Assembly (NCBI GenBank): GCA_023897205.1
Contig: JAHWDD010000001.1
Location: 5,828,001-5,892,000 of the forward strand
DNA length: 64,000 nucleotides
DNA from: Exophiala sp. HKRS030
Lineage: Eukaryota; Ascomycota; Eurotiomycetes; Chaetothyriales; Herpotrichiellaceae
Reading direction: 5' to 3'
Part shown: positions 21,942 through 32,243 of the stretch, piece after piece
Position numbering within the stretch: the first letter of the stretch is position 1
How the letters are laid out: each line of letters starts with the position of its first letter
The notes under the pieces: model-generated
What the model was told of the DNA's origin: nothing
The model's input: only the letters and a program-made list of their open reading frames with translations
The model's database searches: none
Position numbers and translations under genes: made by a program

Positions 21942-22805
21942 ATGGCCAGCAACAACCATAGAACCCCCACGAAGGACCTGTTCAGCCTCTCAGGCAAGAC
22001 CATCATCGTCACTGGTGCAACTGGAGGTATCGGACTCGTGGTTGCCACCGCATTAGCAGAGTCAGGGGCATCCGTGGTATCTATTCAGATTCCCAATGAC
22101 CCTAACTCGGAAAGTCTGCGTCACGCTATCGAGGGAGCAGGACAGTCCTTCCAGTCCTTCGAATGCGATCTGCTTAACGCAGCATCTATCAAAGGGTGTT
22201 TTGAGCGCGTCTGGGCAGCCGGCGTCGTTCCGGACGTCCTTTTCCATGCTGCGGGTGTCACCCATCGATCGATGATCGTTGATACCACTGTCGAAACATT
22301 GACTAGGGTTCGCTCTCCTTGCTGTTTACGCATTACTGTTACTGCGACTTCATACAATGACTAATGTTTCTTGAAGGTGATCGACCTCAACGTCAAAGCA
22401 GCCTACCTAGTATGCCAATCATTCGCAGCCCGGATGCTAAAGCTCGGCAGAAAGGGCAAAGTCATCACCATCGCGTCCATGGCAGCCGAACTTGTGCAGA
22501 CCAACGTCTCCGTCTACTCTTGCAGCAAGGCGTTTGTCAAGAGCATGACTCGGGCAATGAGTAACGAATGGGCTGGTCACGGTATCCAGGTTAATTCAAT
22601 TAGCCCGGGTTGGATAGATGCCGGCATGGCCAAGGATTTGGGTGACGATCCAGAGTTCTCGAAAGTCGTCTGCGCCCGGACCTCGATTGGGAGATGGGGA
22701 ACTCCAGATGATCTGAGGGGTGTGGTCATCTTTCTTGCAAGCGCTGCTAGCGATTTCATCACAGGAGCGGACATTCTTATTGACGGAGGTGTGCTGGGAA
22801 GATAA
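21942..22805 (+). CDS. Short-chain dehydrogenase/reductase (SDR), classical
   Basis: A 264-residue NAD(P)-dependent oxidoreductase in two exons (21942-22307, 22377-22805). Motifs: TGATGGIG cofactor loop near residue 25, HAAG in place of the usual NNAG, catalytic Ser in IASMA, and YSCSK with the catalytic Tyr and Lys. It ends with the usual IDGGVLGR. The closest general resemblance is to 2-deoxy-gluconate 3-dehydrogenase-like and polyol SDRs, which fits oxidation of a ring or sugar hydroxyl; the exact substrate is unknown. It follows the QutR-like gene on the same strand and converges with the second SDR gene, leaving under 190 bp between them. The start ATG is in ACC-ATG-G context. Confidence 0.88.
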
Positions 22806-22991
22806 ATGCCTGGTAAGGGAGTTCTCAATTCTGCGAGGCATGCGCGCTCGATGAGATAACAGCCGTACGAATGCAAGGCCGTACCCCTACTTAGACTATA
22901 GCAATTCTATGAATCTGAAGCGATAGAATATCCACACCACAATCCACAAGCTCGACCTTCTGGGTGAAACAATATCAGTTCTAGACATGAA

Positions 22992-24112
22992 TCATCTTGC
23001 CATGTCTTCGGTGATGTTTCCCCCACTTTCATGTACCCCTCTCCCTTTCAAATCTGCCACGGTGGTTAGGTCCTCTCCAAAACCCAAGGAGTGTCTTTGG
23101 CTTACATATTTGCCTCCGTCAACGCGCAGGATTATGCCTCTAGTAGACTGTCAGGGGGCCCAGAAGCAGAGGAAAGCGAGGCAACCTACGTCTGGAAGTC
23201 ATTGAAATAGTCACAAGCGAAGTATAAAACCCCCTTGGCAATGTCGAGGGGCAAACAAAGCCGTCCTAATGGGGGATAAAGGTTCTGGAATACCTTCTCA
23301 TCTGGGGCGTTATTGGCAACGAAGTCATTGAAAAGCGCAGTATTGCCAATAGATGGAGAAACTCCGTTCACACGGACCCCCAAATGAGAATACTCAGCAG
23401 CGAGATGTCGGGTGATCATGTCGACTGCACCTTTGCTTGCACCGTACCATGTGAGGCCTGTGGTCGGATCTTCGGTGATGCAAGAGCTGATGTTGATAAT
23501 GTTGCCAGATTGCTTTTCCAAGAAATGCGGCATGATGGCGTTAGTGGCATGGTATATGCTTTTGACGTTGATGTCGAAAACTCCTGGACGCGATCGTTAG
23601 CACGGGACCACATATTCTGCGGCATCTTCCATTTCAACGAACGGTCGTATTCACACTCAGGGACCGTGAGTGTATCTTTCCTACGGTACGTCCAGCCGGC
23701 GTTATTGACGAGGATATCGATGTCTCCAAATGTAGACTTCGCAATGTCGAGAGCTCGATCCCAATCTGGTCGTTTTGTCACATCCATCTGAATGAATTTC
23801 GCAGAACAATTGTTGGTGACTAGCTCATCAACAACGCTGTATCAAGGCTCATGGTACCCGTCAGCACAAGCTCAGAGAGTTTCAATTTAGCCCAGAGCAT
23901 ATCCTCACCGTAGGCCAGCTTTCTCGTTGATGTCGCCCACCAAGAGCTTGGCGCCCTCTTCGGCGAAGAGCTTCACAATACCCTCACCATAGCCTTCGAA
24001 GGGCAATCAGTCACTGTGTATGTGTATGTAACAGCTCAAAGATTGTACACATACCGCTGCCACCACCTGTGACCAGAGCGACCTTGTCCTGGAGTAGCCG
24101 ACCTGGCGCCAT
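22992..24112 (-). CDS. Short-chain dehydrogenase/reductase (SDR), five exons
   Basis: A classical SDR rebuilt from five short exons. It has MAPGRLLQDKVALVTGGGSG, then YGEGIVKLFAEEGAKLLVGD, then QMDVTKRPDWDRAL with DILVNNAGWTYRRKD. An intron (donor GTTCGTTG, branch-like GCTAAC) leads to VFDINVKSIYHATN. The catalytic residues are in NISSCITED and WYGASKGAVD. A last intron with donor GTAGGT and acceptor TACTAG gives GIILRVDGGKYV and an unusual extra C-terminal tail of about 37 residues ending EDMAR. The fold and NAD(P) role are certain; the substrate is not. Co-location with another SDR, an ALDH and a hydroxyacid dehydrogenase suggests successive oxidations. Confidence 0.82.
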
Positions 24113-24490
24113 GACGTTCCTAGTGCTTATCGAAGTGAAGGGATGATAGTATGATGTGCGAAAAACTTCCAAGACTGCACCATCTAACTGCAGTATTTGA
24201 GGTACGGTTTGCTCAAGGCCTATAACAATCACTTTGCGGATCGTGGTCAGAGCCACGGCAGACGCTTCCCTGCTTGTATGACGCTCTCAGATGCATTGTG
24301 ACATTGCTACTAGCGCCTGAAAACTGGAGTTGGCGGGGGGGTTTTTCGGCTAACTCCTCGAGTATCTTTGGGTGATTTCATACCCGTGGAGAAGCCCCTG
24401 ATTAGGTGGACCCGCAGTGTCAACGGCAGAAACTTCTGCTTCGCGGACTTGCAATTGTACGGCAATCTCCTTATTGAGAACCGGCTAAGA

Positions 24491-25841
24491 TCAAACCTGT
24501 CCACCCCAACGTACAGAAGACAGAGCTTGGATTGCGATCGAAGTCAGAGGCAATGGTGGTCCACACACTGAAATCTTGTCCACGATCGATGCCTGAGGAA
24601 CCAAATCAGTAATTTCGGTGGATGTCGCCGGAAGAAGGTGCTCACCATCTTGGTACTCAGAGCTGTGAAGCCTTCCTGGGAAATCCTTTCTGGTGCATAC
24701 TCCATTCCCATGTCTTTTAGCAGCATCTCAAACGCCTTGTTCGCGCCCGCGGCGTTCTTGACCACGGAAACAAATGAGGGCCAATGAGCCTCCAGCTCTC
24801 TTGCAAAGGACATTGCTTCGAGTGAACCAGCAGTATGGATGCCGAAGAGCAGTGTTTGAACGTCCTGTATGGAGACTGGCTCCTTTTCTCCTTGGTGCGG
24901 CCCCTGCGGCAAATATAAATTCACTAGGCTGGTATCATCACCCAAGTCCCATTGTGCGGATGCTGCAAACTTGAATAACTGCTCTGCGATGAGAGACATG
25001 GGCAAGGAAACGGCATAGGATCGCCCGTATGCTGATATCATTGACTAAGGAGTTAGTCGATCGAGTTCGGCGCCAGAGGCAATTATGAGCTCACCAAGTC
25101 TTTCACGATGATCGACAGAGAGGATGCCGGTATCGACTTCGGATCCAGCATATGGCAAACTCGCTGCCCAAACAGCCAGCTGGCTGCATCGCTACCCATC
25201 ACCTGCTCGTGAACCTCTCCGAGCTCGAGTCCAGACGCACGTGCCAATGGTGACACCTCAACAGCCGCAGCAATGTTTACGCCAACCAGAATCTGATGTG
25301 CAAGTTTGATGCGTGAAGCTGCACCCAAGCTGCCTGGAATCTCGTGGATCTGTGAACCAATGGCATGCAGAATGAGATTTATTCTCCGAATGCCTCCTAT
25401 ATCTCCACTGCAGAGCAGCGACAGAGTGCCTGCCCTAGCACGAGCTTCACCTCCTGATACAGGGCAATCAATAAGGGAAATGTCTGTGCGGCCCGCATCG
25501 CGAATTTCTTGCTGAAAAGCGCCGACGAAGTCTGGTCGAGCGGTTATCCCTAGGATAATGGTACTTGATGGTGGGAGGTGCCACAATGCTCCCTTTGCGG
25601 GCTCTAAGAAAAGGGCTCTTGCCTGATCAGAAGTGGCCACAACGCATATACAGCATTCAGAAGCCGCAGCGAGCTTTGAGGCACTGGAGACTCCATGACC
25701 ACCTGCCTCTTCCAGCTTTCTCATAAACTCAGGGTTGATATCGTAGCCTGTGACATTGAAACCGGATCTGATTAGACTCTCGGCCATCCCGAACCCAATA
25801 GCCCCAAGGCCCGCGACACCGACTTTGATAAGAGGTGGCAT
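24491..25841 (-). CDS. 3-hydroxyisobutyrate dehydrogenase-like (beta-hydroxyacid dehydrogenase)
   Basis: An NAD(P)-dependent beta-hydroxyacid dehydrogenase in three exons. The N-terminal Rossmann domain has GLGAIGFGMAESLIRSGF and a GYDINPE acidic end (NAD preference); DCPVSGGEARARAGTL is the substrate-binding loop and SRIKLAHQ carries the catalytic lysine. After the first helical C-terminal domain (IIVKDL, then AYGRSYAVSLPMSLIAEQL), exon 2 contains what looks like a second, diverged copy of that domain (VQTLLFGIHTAGSLEAMSFA). It ends in exon 3 with IVDKISVCGPPLPLTSIA, an echo of the PLPLT helix. An upstream in-frame ATG at 25913 would add 24 residues. Its nearest functional analogue may be L-threonate/sugar-acid dehydrogenases. 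Confidence 0.8.
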
Positions 25842-26198
25842 GATGAAGGCCTCTTCGCGAAAATCGTTAAAAGTACAACCGTGGTTTCGCGGCAATGGCT
25901 CGCTCTTAGTCATTTATAATCAGTATGCGCTGTGGCCCATATATCTGTCCGGCCACATTGAACCATGATCTTGAGCTTGGAGCGCTATTTCTTCGTCCGA
26001 AGCTCTCTTCTCCACAGCCCCTCAAAGGAATCGAAAGGCCGGTAGAAAAATGGCAAAATGCACTTCCGCTCTGTCAGGTTCAATGTGCCTTTTAATCACC
26101 ACTCTCGATGCACATATCTAAGAGTTAATGAAACTGTCAGTTTGTTTTCGACTGAGAAGTCTTCCAGGAGATTGATACTAGCTTCGCTAAGTAACAAC

Positions 26199-28075
26199 AT
26201 GTCAAAGTACGAAACCAGGCTGTGGATCAATGGCGAGTATGCCAACCCGGAGCTGGGCAAGACTTATCCGTTATACGTTCGTTGCACATCAAGGGAAAAG
26301 GGTTCCCAGGCGACACTGACATGAGGTCCAGAATCCAGCCACAGGCACTCATATCGCTGATGTGCCGATTGCAAGTGAGGCTGATGTCGACAAGGCAGTT
26401 CGGGCAGCTCAAGACGCTCAGCCCAGATGGTCCGCGACGCCAGCATATCTGAGGGCGAGGGTGATGCGAAAGTTTTCGGACTTGATCCATGAAAACAGAG
26501 AGTATCTCCAAGAGGTCAGCCGTGTATGCATTTTTAGGCTGAGGTATTTGTAACTGACTGGACTGAAGCTTGACTCGGTATGCATGGGTAAACCTGTGTG
26601 TCAGGTGGCAGAAGATATCGAGGAGGGGCGAAACATCATGAATTTCTTCTCTGGGCTGGTTGAAATTGTTCATGGCCGAACCTCTCTCAACGCGTCTGAC
26701 CATCTCAATTTGATGGTGCGGCAGCCATTCGGAGTTGTCGCTGCTATCGTCCCCTGGAATTTCCCAACGATGTTGGTGAGCGTTTAGCTTCAGTTGTATC
26801 AAGCAGCGTTGTTGACAAAGTGAAGGCATGCCATGAGATTGGTCCATCTTGCGGCGCTGGAAATGCTTTGATACTGAAGGTGAGCAGGCTCCCAGCGGTT
26901 ACTTATTTTCGATGTGCTGACAATTGGTTTTCGATGAGACATCGGAGAAATCGCCTCTCAGTGTAGGACCCTCGCATTGCCCCATGACCCCGACATATGT
27001 GTACTGACTGCATCAACAGGGCATATACCTGGGCCAGCTCTCTGCAGAAGCCGGGTTCCCACCTGGAATTGTCAACATCATATCAGGAGCAGGCGATACA
27101 GGATCATTGCTGTCTTCCCATATGAAGATTCGGTAAGTACGCGGGCTTGTATTGAGCAACGTCATCCTGCTAAGCCATGACAGTAAAATAAGCTTCACAG
27201 GATCAACGAATGCCGGTCGTGCTGTGATGCAGGCTGCAGCAAAATCGAATCTGAAGGACGTAGCACTGGAGCTCGGAGGCAAGTCGCCGCTGCTCGTCTT
27301 CGCAGATGCGAATCTGGAACAAGCTGCGACTTTTGCCATGAAGTCGATCACCACGAGTCAGTGTGGGCATGTCCCACTGATTATGTCCTTGTGCTAAGCA
27401 TTCCACAGATGCTGGACAGATTTGTACTGCTTCTTCACGAGCGTACGTCGAGAAACCAGTGGCGGGCAAATTCAAAGAACTGCTTGCTGCTCGCTTCAAA
27501 ACTCTTAATCAGGGCGACCCAAGCAAGCCAGATACTTCCCTTGGCCCTCAAGCAGACTCGAAACAAGCGCAAAACATCCTTCGCTATTTCGATATCGCGA
27601 AGAAGGACGGGGAGGTGCTGCTCGGCGGAAAACCCGCACGGGAATTTGGCAAGAATTTCATCCTCCCAACGATTCTTACAAAGATTCCCGACACCAGCCG
27701 AGCCAATATGGAAGAGATATTCGGCCCTGTATTGGTGCTGCACGAGTTTGAATCGGAAGAAGAGGTGGTGCACCGGGCTAACGATACAGAATGTCAGTCG
27801 CTCGCCCCTCACGTAGCACACAGATAGGATTGCTAACCAATGGATTAGATGGTCTTTATGCTTCGGTCTTTACGAAAGACATCAATAAGGCCATGAGAGT
27901 TGCAAGAGCTCTGGAAGCGGGGAGTGTGGGCGTCAACACCGCGTCCCCATATGGCGCCTATGAGCTACCTTTCGGGGGCTTTAAGGCATCAGGAATAGGG
28001 CGTCAGAAGGGCTCAGCGGCCCTGCTTGCATGGACCCAGGAAAAGTCTATTTTTGTGAATCATGGTGACGAGTAG
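26199..28075 (+). CDS. NAD(P)-dependent aldehyde dehydrogenase
   Basis: Oxidises an aldehyde to an acid. The gene is split into about nine exons, which I could join in frame: [135 protein letters not shown], and [16 protein letters not shown] to the end. The catalytic Glu is in ALELGGKSP and the catalytic Cys in GQICTASS. One donor is GTTCGT and two are GTCAGT, so an automatic model may fragment the gene. All domains are complete and length is about 490 residues, normal for the family. It sits 285-357 bp from the hydroxyacid dehydrogenase and is divergent from it, suggesting shared control. Confidence 0.85.
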
Positions 28076-28751
28076 CAGAAATGAAGTATATCATCTTTTA
28101 TCTCTAGGTGTACAGAAGTTCTGATCATCTCTCGTTCAAAGTTTTGATTCTAGTGGTGTCAAACGCGTCACTCATGTCATCGTTGAGATTGGTACTAGCA
28201 TATTTTCAGAGTAATTCTGAATGCTACTTTGATGATCTTGAAGTCGAACGGTCTGCCCCAGAGTTATCGACGACACTTGACACAAGCTAGGGTGCGTACC
28301 ACTCTCGCCCACTCACCAGCAGCAGGAAGCGTATCCTCTCTCTGCTAATTCAACAACAGGCGGCCCCATACAGTGTAAAGCTAAATCATTATTAGGCTAC
28401 GAGGCAGCTAGCATTCATGATTTTCTAGGAAGGGAGCTCGGCCCGGCTACGGTATGTAGATACTAACAATGTTGATCATCGATATGCCCTCCGTAACAGA
28501 AAACATACCCGGAGCTTGATCCAGCTCCAAACGCACTGGAAAAGCCACGGCTGAGGATACAGCCGTACACTAGACTGAAATCCACATCAATAATCGTTGC
28601 TTCGTGTCGTTGTAACCAAAAGATTTTTTTTAACAAGACGCCAGATCAGCTAAAAGGTGCCGCCCCGCACTGATCGCTTTCATTGCTGTTTAACGACATC
28701 GATATTTGCTTGAAGTTGTGTGACGGTTGAACAAGGCTGTGTCGACTGAAG
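28076..28751. other. Intergenic, nothing recognised
   Basis: A 676-bp region between ALDH and the Gfo/Idh/MocA gene, both on the plus strand. It includes a T-rich run near 28625. No coding exon is supported. Confidence 0.5.
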
Positions 28752-29984
28752 ATGGCGCCAGCTACACCCAAGGTTGTCCGCTGGGGCTTGATGGGTGAGT
28801 GGACTAAGATTCAACAATAGTGCGAATTACTTACTGATTTCATTTCAGCTACGGGTGATATTGCTAGGACGTTCGCCAAAGACCTCCTGATTGATCCCAA
28901 GTCCAGGGGAACAGAAGACATTATCCACGTTGTGACTGGTGTTGCTTCTTCGTCGTCAGCAGCCTCGGCGGAGCGTTTCAAGGAAGAGATAGTCCAACCG
29001 CGGCAACCCTCGGAAATCGCGTGCAATACGTATGGATCATATGAAGAGCTCGTCCAAGATCCAAGCATTGACCTCGTGTACATCTCGAGTCCGCACTCAC
29101 ATCACTATCAAAACTGCATGCTCGCGTTGAGCAATGGCAAAGCAGTACTCTGTGAGAAGCCTGTGACCGTGACTTCTGTCCAGGCACACAAGTTGTACGA
29201 GGTGGCTCGCGAGAAGTCGCTTTTCTTCATGGAAGCAGTTTGGACGCGCTTCTTCCCTCTGAGCATCACCATACGCCAGATGATCCAGGACGGGGTGATC
29301 GGCGACCTTGTCCGAGTCTATGTTAATAACTCGACTGGAACAGACCCCGAAGCTTTAGATCCATCACATCGCTACCTCAACAAGTCATTGGCCGGCGGTG
29401 CACTACTGGATATTGGGGTCTACACCCTTACATGGCTGTTTCAAACGCTTTATCACACCCAAAATCCCGAGACTCGACGCCCTCCTCATAGTCTGTCGAG
29501 CCTTGTCGAGTTTCACGAATCTTCCGGGACAGATCAGATGACAAGCTTGGTCATACGCTTCGACATGCCGTCTAACTCGAGGCTGAAGACTGCACATGGC
29601 ATCGCAACTACCTCGATGGTTCTACCAGATGCAACTGCTGACGGAGGCCCCACGGTTCACATATATGGCTTGAAAGGCGAGATCCAAGTATGGGGACCCG
29701 CCCATCGACCTCAGAGCATCAAAGTGATACCCAACATGATTGGCAAAGAAGCGTTTGAGCGCAAGTTCGATATTCCTGCAGGCGGCCACGGGATGTTTTG
29801 GGAAGCAGACGCCGCGGCGAGATGTTGGATTGCTGAGGAGGTGGAATGCCGCACCATACCTTGGGATGAATCGATACTCGTCATGGAAACTGTGGACGAA
29901 ATCCGGCGGCAGGCGAACATTGTCTATCCGACTGAAATTGAGACCACTGACTACCCAGTCAAATTAGACTCCCGGCCCAAATAG
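28752..29984 (+). CDS. Gfo/Idh/MocA-family oxidoreductase (dihydrodiol/xylose dehydrogenase-like)
   Basis: A 392-residue NAD(P)-dependent oxidoreductase in two exons (28752-28794, 28849-29984). The Rossmann start is VVRWGLMATGDIARTFAKDL, split by the intron inside the glycine loop. The family signatures are LVYISSPHSHHYQNC, VLCEKPVTVT (Glu-Lys-Pro with the catalytic Lys), FFMEAVWTRFFPL and LLDIGVYTLTW. Relatives oxidise trans-dihydrodiols, D-xylose or cyclitols, so ring-hydroxyl oxidation of a cyclic polyol fits the neighbourhood. It precedes the dehydroshikimate-dehydratase paralog on the same strand. Domain call is firm; substrate is unknown. Confidence 0.88.
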
Positions 29985-30538
29985 GCGTGGCTTTCCGAAC
30001 TCAAGCGATATGAATCATGTTAAGAGTAAAAGACTACGTCGCTGGACAGTGTTGAGTGCTACGATAGCAAACGAGGTGGCCACTCCGTCCTACCTAGGTA
30101 CCTTGGCCCAAAGTATCTGGCAATTCCACCCCACATCACGACCGTCCAAATTGCGGGGAGTGACTTGACTTCGAAGAACTCGAGATGAATTTTCCCATCA
30201 GGCCGAGCGCATTGGCGTAGAAGGCTCACTAATTCGGCTATGACTTGTACCGGTGATCCTTGGCCCCGTTCTGCACCCAACCTGCAACAAAGGGACGAGA
30301 TGGAAATGGGCCGTATCTGCTCGTCTTCGGGCCGATTTGACTTCATCGGCTGTGAATACCACAGAATTACTTGTCAGCTATCGCAGACATGTGCTCGGTA
30401 GGTTTCCACGCACTGTTGTATTGAAGAATTGAGCCGTTTGTTATTAAGACATTGACTCATGTTCCAGCTTCTTCCCTAGGCGTTTCCCATTCAACCACCC
30501 CCATGCCATCATCCCCCAAAGATTAAAACCCAGGAAGG
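29985..30538. other. Intergenic, promoter of dehydratase paralog 1
   Basis: A 554-bp region. A 95-codon open frame on the minus strand (30059-30346) has no recognisable domain and no splice partner, so it is not called as a gene. Confidence 0.5.
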
Positions 30539-31600
30539 ATGGACTTCGAGCCCACACTTGCTTCGGTGTCATTGGGAAATCCAGAGGTACACCCGATCAC
30601 TAAGCGCCTCTCTGCAGCGGCAAGCCATGGCTTCAAATGTGTGGAGATCGTCGAGGCCGACATCATCAACGAAGCAAAAACCCTGGGCCACGATGACTCT
30701 GCGCAAGGTCAGATAAAGGGAGCCGAATCTATCCGGAAGATATGCGATGACCTCGGTCTGAAAGTTGTGGTATTGCAACCATTCTGGTTCTACGAAGGTC
30801 TGCTAGACCGAGCGGAGCACGCGGTGAGGATCAGGAAGCTCGAGCTGTGGTTGAAGATGGCAGCTGTCCTCGGAACCCGCCTCATTCAGATACCAACGAA
30901 CTGGCTGGGTGAGGGTACCACGGGTGATGTCGGTATCATCACGCAAGATCTAATTGAGATGGCTGAAATGGGCCTGAAACAGGCGCAACCTATATCCTTC
31001 GCCTACGAAGGCGTCGCATGGGGCACACACATCGACACCTGGCAGGGCACATGGGAGATGGTGAAGCGGGTCAACAGGCCTAATTTTGGATTGTGTCTTG
31101 ATACCTACCACATTGCAGCCCGCGTGTGGGGAGATCCTACAGCGATGTCTGGGATGAACGAAGACGGTGACAGAGCATTGGACGAGTCGCTGGACGAGAT
31201 GATTCGGGAGCTCGACGTCAAGAAGATATTCTACGTGCAACCTAGTGATGCTGAGAGATTATATGAGCCTTTGGTTGAGGGTCATCCGTTTTATGACCAG
31301 ATGCAGAGACCAAGGATGAGTTGGTCCCGAAATGCAAGACTATTTTGCTACGAAGAAGAGTATGGGGGTTACCTGCCGGTGGAGAAGATCCTGGAGACCA
31401 TTGTCGTGAAAATGGGCTATTTGGGCTTAATTAGTGCCGAAAGCTTTTCGCGAGATCTGTTCAATCCACGGCCTCACATCCCTGATGAGTACGCACGTCG
31501 CGCTATAAAGTCGTGGAAGAGGATGATCGAGGTGCTCAAGCAAAAAGCTAGTGAGACGGTCCGGAATGACCTACAGAATAGGCAGAGTAATACGGAGTAA
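30539..31600 (+). CDS. 3-dehydroshikimate dehydratase-like TIM-barrel protein, paralog 1
   Basis: A 353-residue member of the xylose-isomerase-like TIM-barrel family that includes QutC/qa-4, which dehydrates 3-dehydroshikimate to protocatechuate. Visible family blocks: VVVLQPFWFYEGLLDR, LIQIPTNWLGEG, ISFAYEGVAWGTHIDTW (metal-binding Glu), LCLDTYHIAARVWGDP (metal-binding Asp), FYVQPSDAERLYEPL and MSWSRNARLFCYEEE. Compared with copy 2 near 45.6-46.7 kb it is diverged at key places: DTYHIAA instead of DTFNIAG, and LISAESFSRD instead of WVSMELFSRT. It may therefore act on a related substrate, or as an isomerase or epimerase rather than as a true dehydratase. Single exon. Confidence 0.85.
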   Translation: MDFEPTLASVSLGNPEVHPITKRLSAAASHGFKCVEIVEADIINEAKTLGHDDSAQGQIKGAESIRKICDDLGLKVVVLQPFWFYEGLLDRAEHAVRIRKLELWLKMAAVLGTRLIQIPTNWLGEGTTGDVGIITQDLIEMAEMGLKQAQPISFAYEGVAWGTHIDTWQGTWEMVKRVNRPNFGLCLDTYHIAARVWGDPTAMSGMNEDGDRALDESLDEMIRELDVKKIFYVQPSDAERLYEPLVEGHPFYDQMQRPRMSWSRNARLFCYEEEYGGYLPVEKILETIVVKMGYLGLISAESFSRDLFNPRPHIPDEYARRAIKSWKRMIEVLKQKASETVRNDLQNRQSNTE

Positions 31601-32243
31601 CATAATGAGTAATTAGGTCTTTCTATCTAGATACTCTAGATTAATAAAATTATTTACCAATATTTTTAACACGTATTGCAAAATCTTAAGAAATCGCTAA
31701 GATAGCTGTCATTTCGTATCTCGGCTTAGACTCGTTTTGCACTAACTTTTTCACTACGCCAAATGATATAGCGCAAATGAACCTCGAGAGAACCTTTGAT
31801 CGTTTCCCATCTAAGGATTACACCTGGGCACTGCATTTTATAATTTCACTAACGAGCCTGAGTATTCAGAAAAGTCAAAACACTACTAGACTATACTTGT
31901 GTCTTAAGCTTTGCTACACTGAGCTTCCTCGCTAGCAGTTTTCAACCGCGGAGAAGCTCGACCAAACTGCGCTCAATGATGCCCTAGCGTTATTGTGACA
32001 AAACAAGCCCTCGTTTGCACACGAATCTCAGACCACTTCCCGATGCCATGGATGTCCATCGGCAGCGCTCGTAGCTTGCGTCTACAACCTTTTTTTACTT
32101 CAGCTTTCTCTCAAGGCAGGCTGCACTTTATCAAACAACCGAGAAACAGTCACACATGCGAAATCAAAATGTTGATTGACTGATAACATCGACATTTATT
32201 ACCGTATGTGAAAGCTTACGGCGGACTGCATCGATCTCGCCAA
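31601..32243. other. AT-rich intergenic region with repeat copy B
   Basis: A 643-bp region between convergent genes, notably AT-rich at about 31620-31720. Positions 31919-32088 hold repeat copy B. No gene is supported. Confidence 0.6.
31919..32088. repeat. Dispersed degenerate repeat, copy B
   Basis: About 170 bp, same orientation as copy A at 11291-11459. The two share CCGCGGAGAAGCTCGACCAA, GACAAAACAAG, CCTCGTTTGCAC and GTCCATCGGC. Differences such as GATGTCCTAG/GATGCCCTAG, ACAAGTCC/ACAAGCCC and TTAGATCAC/TCAGACCAC are transitions. Confidence 0.75.

Noticed and set aside
30059..30346. 95-codon minus-strand open frame between the Gfo/Idh/MocA and dehydratase-like genes
   Set aside because: No recognised domain, no splice partner, and promoter position of a plus-strand gene.
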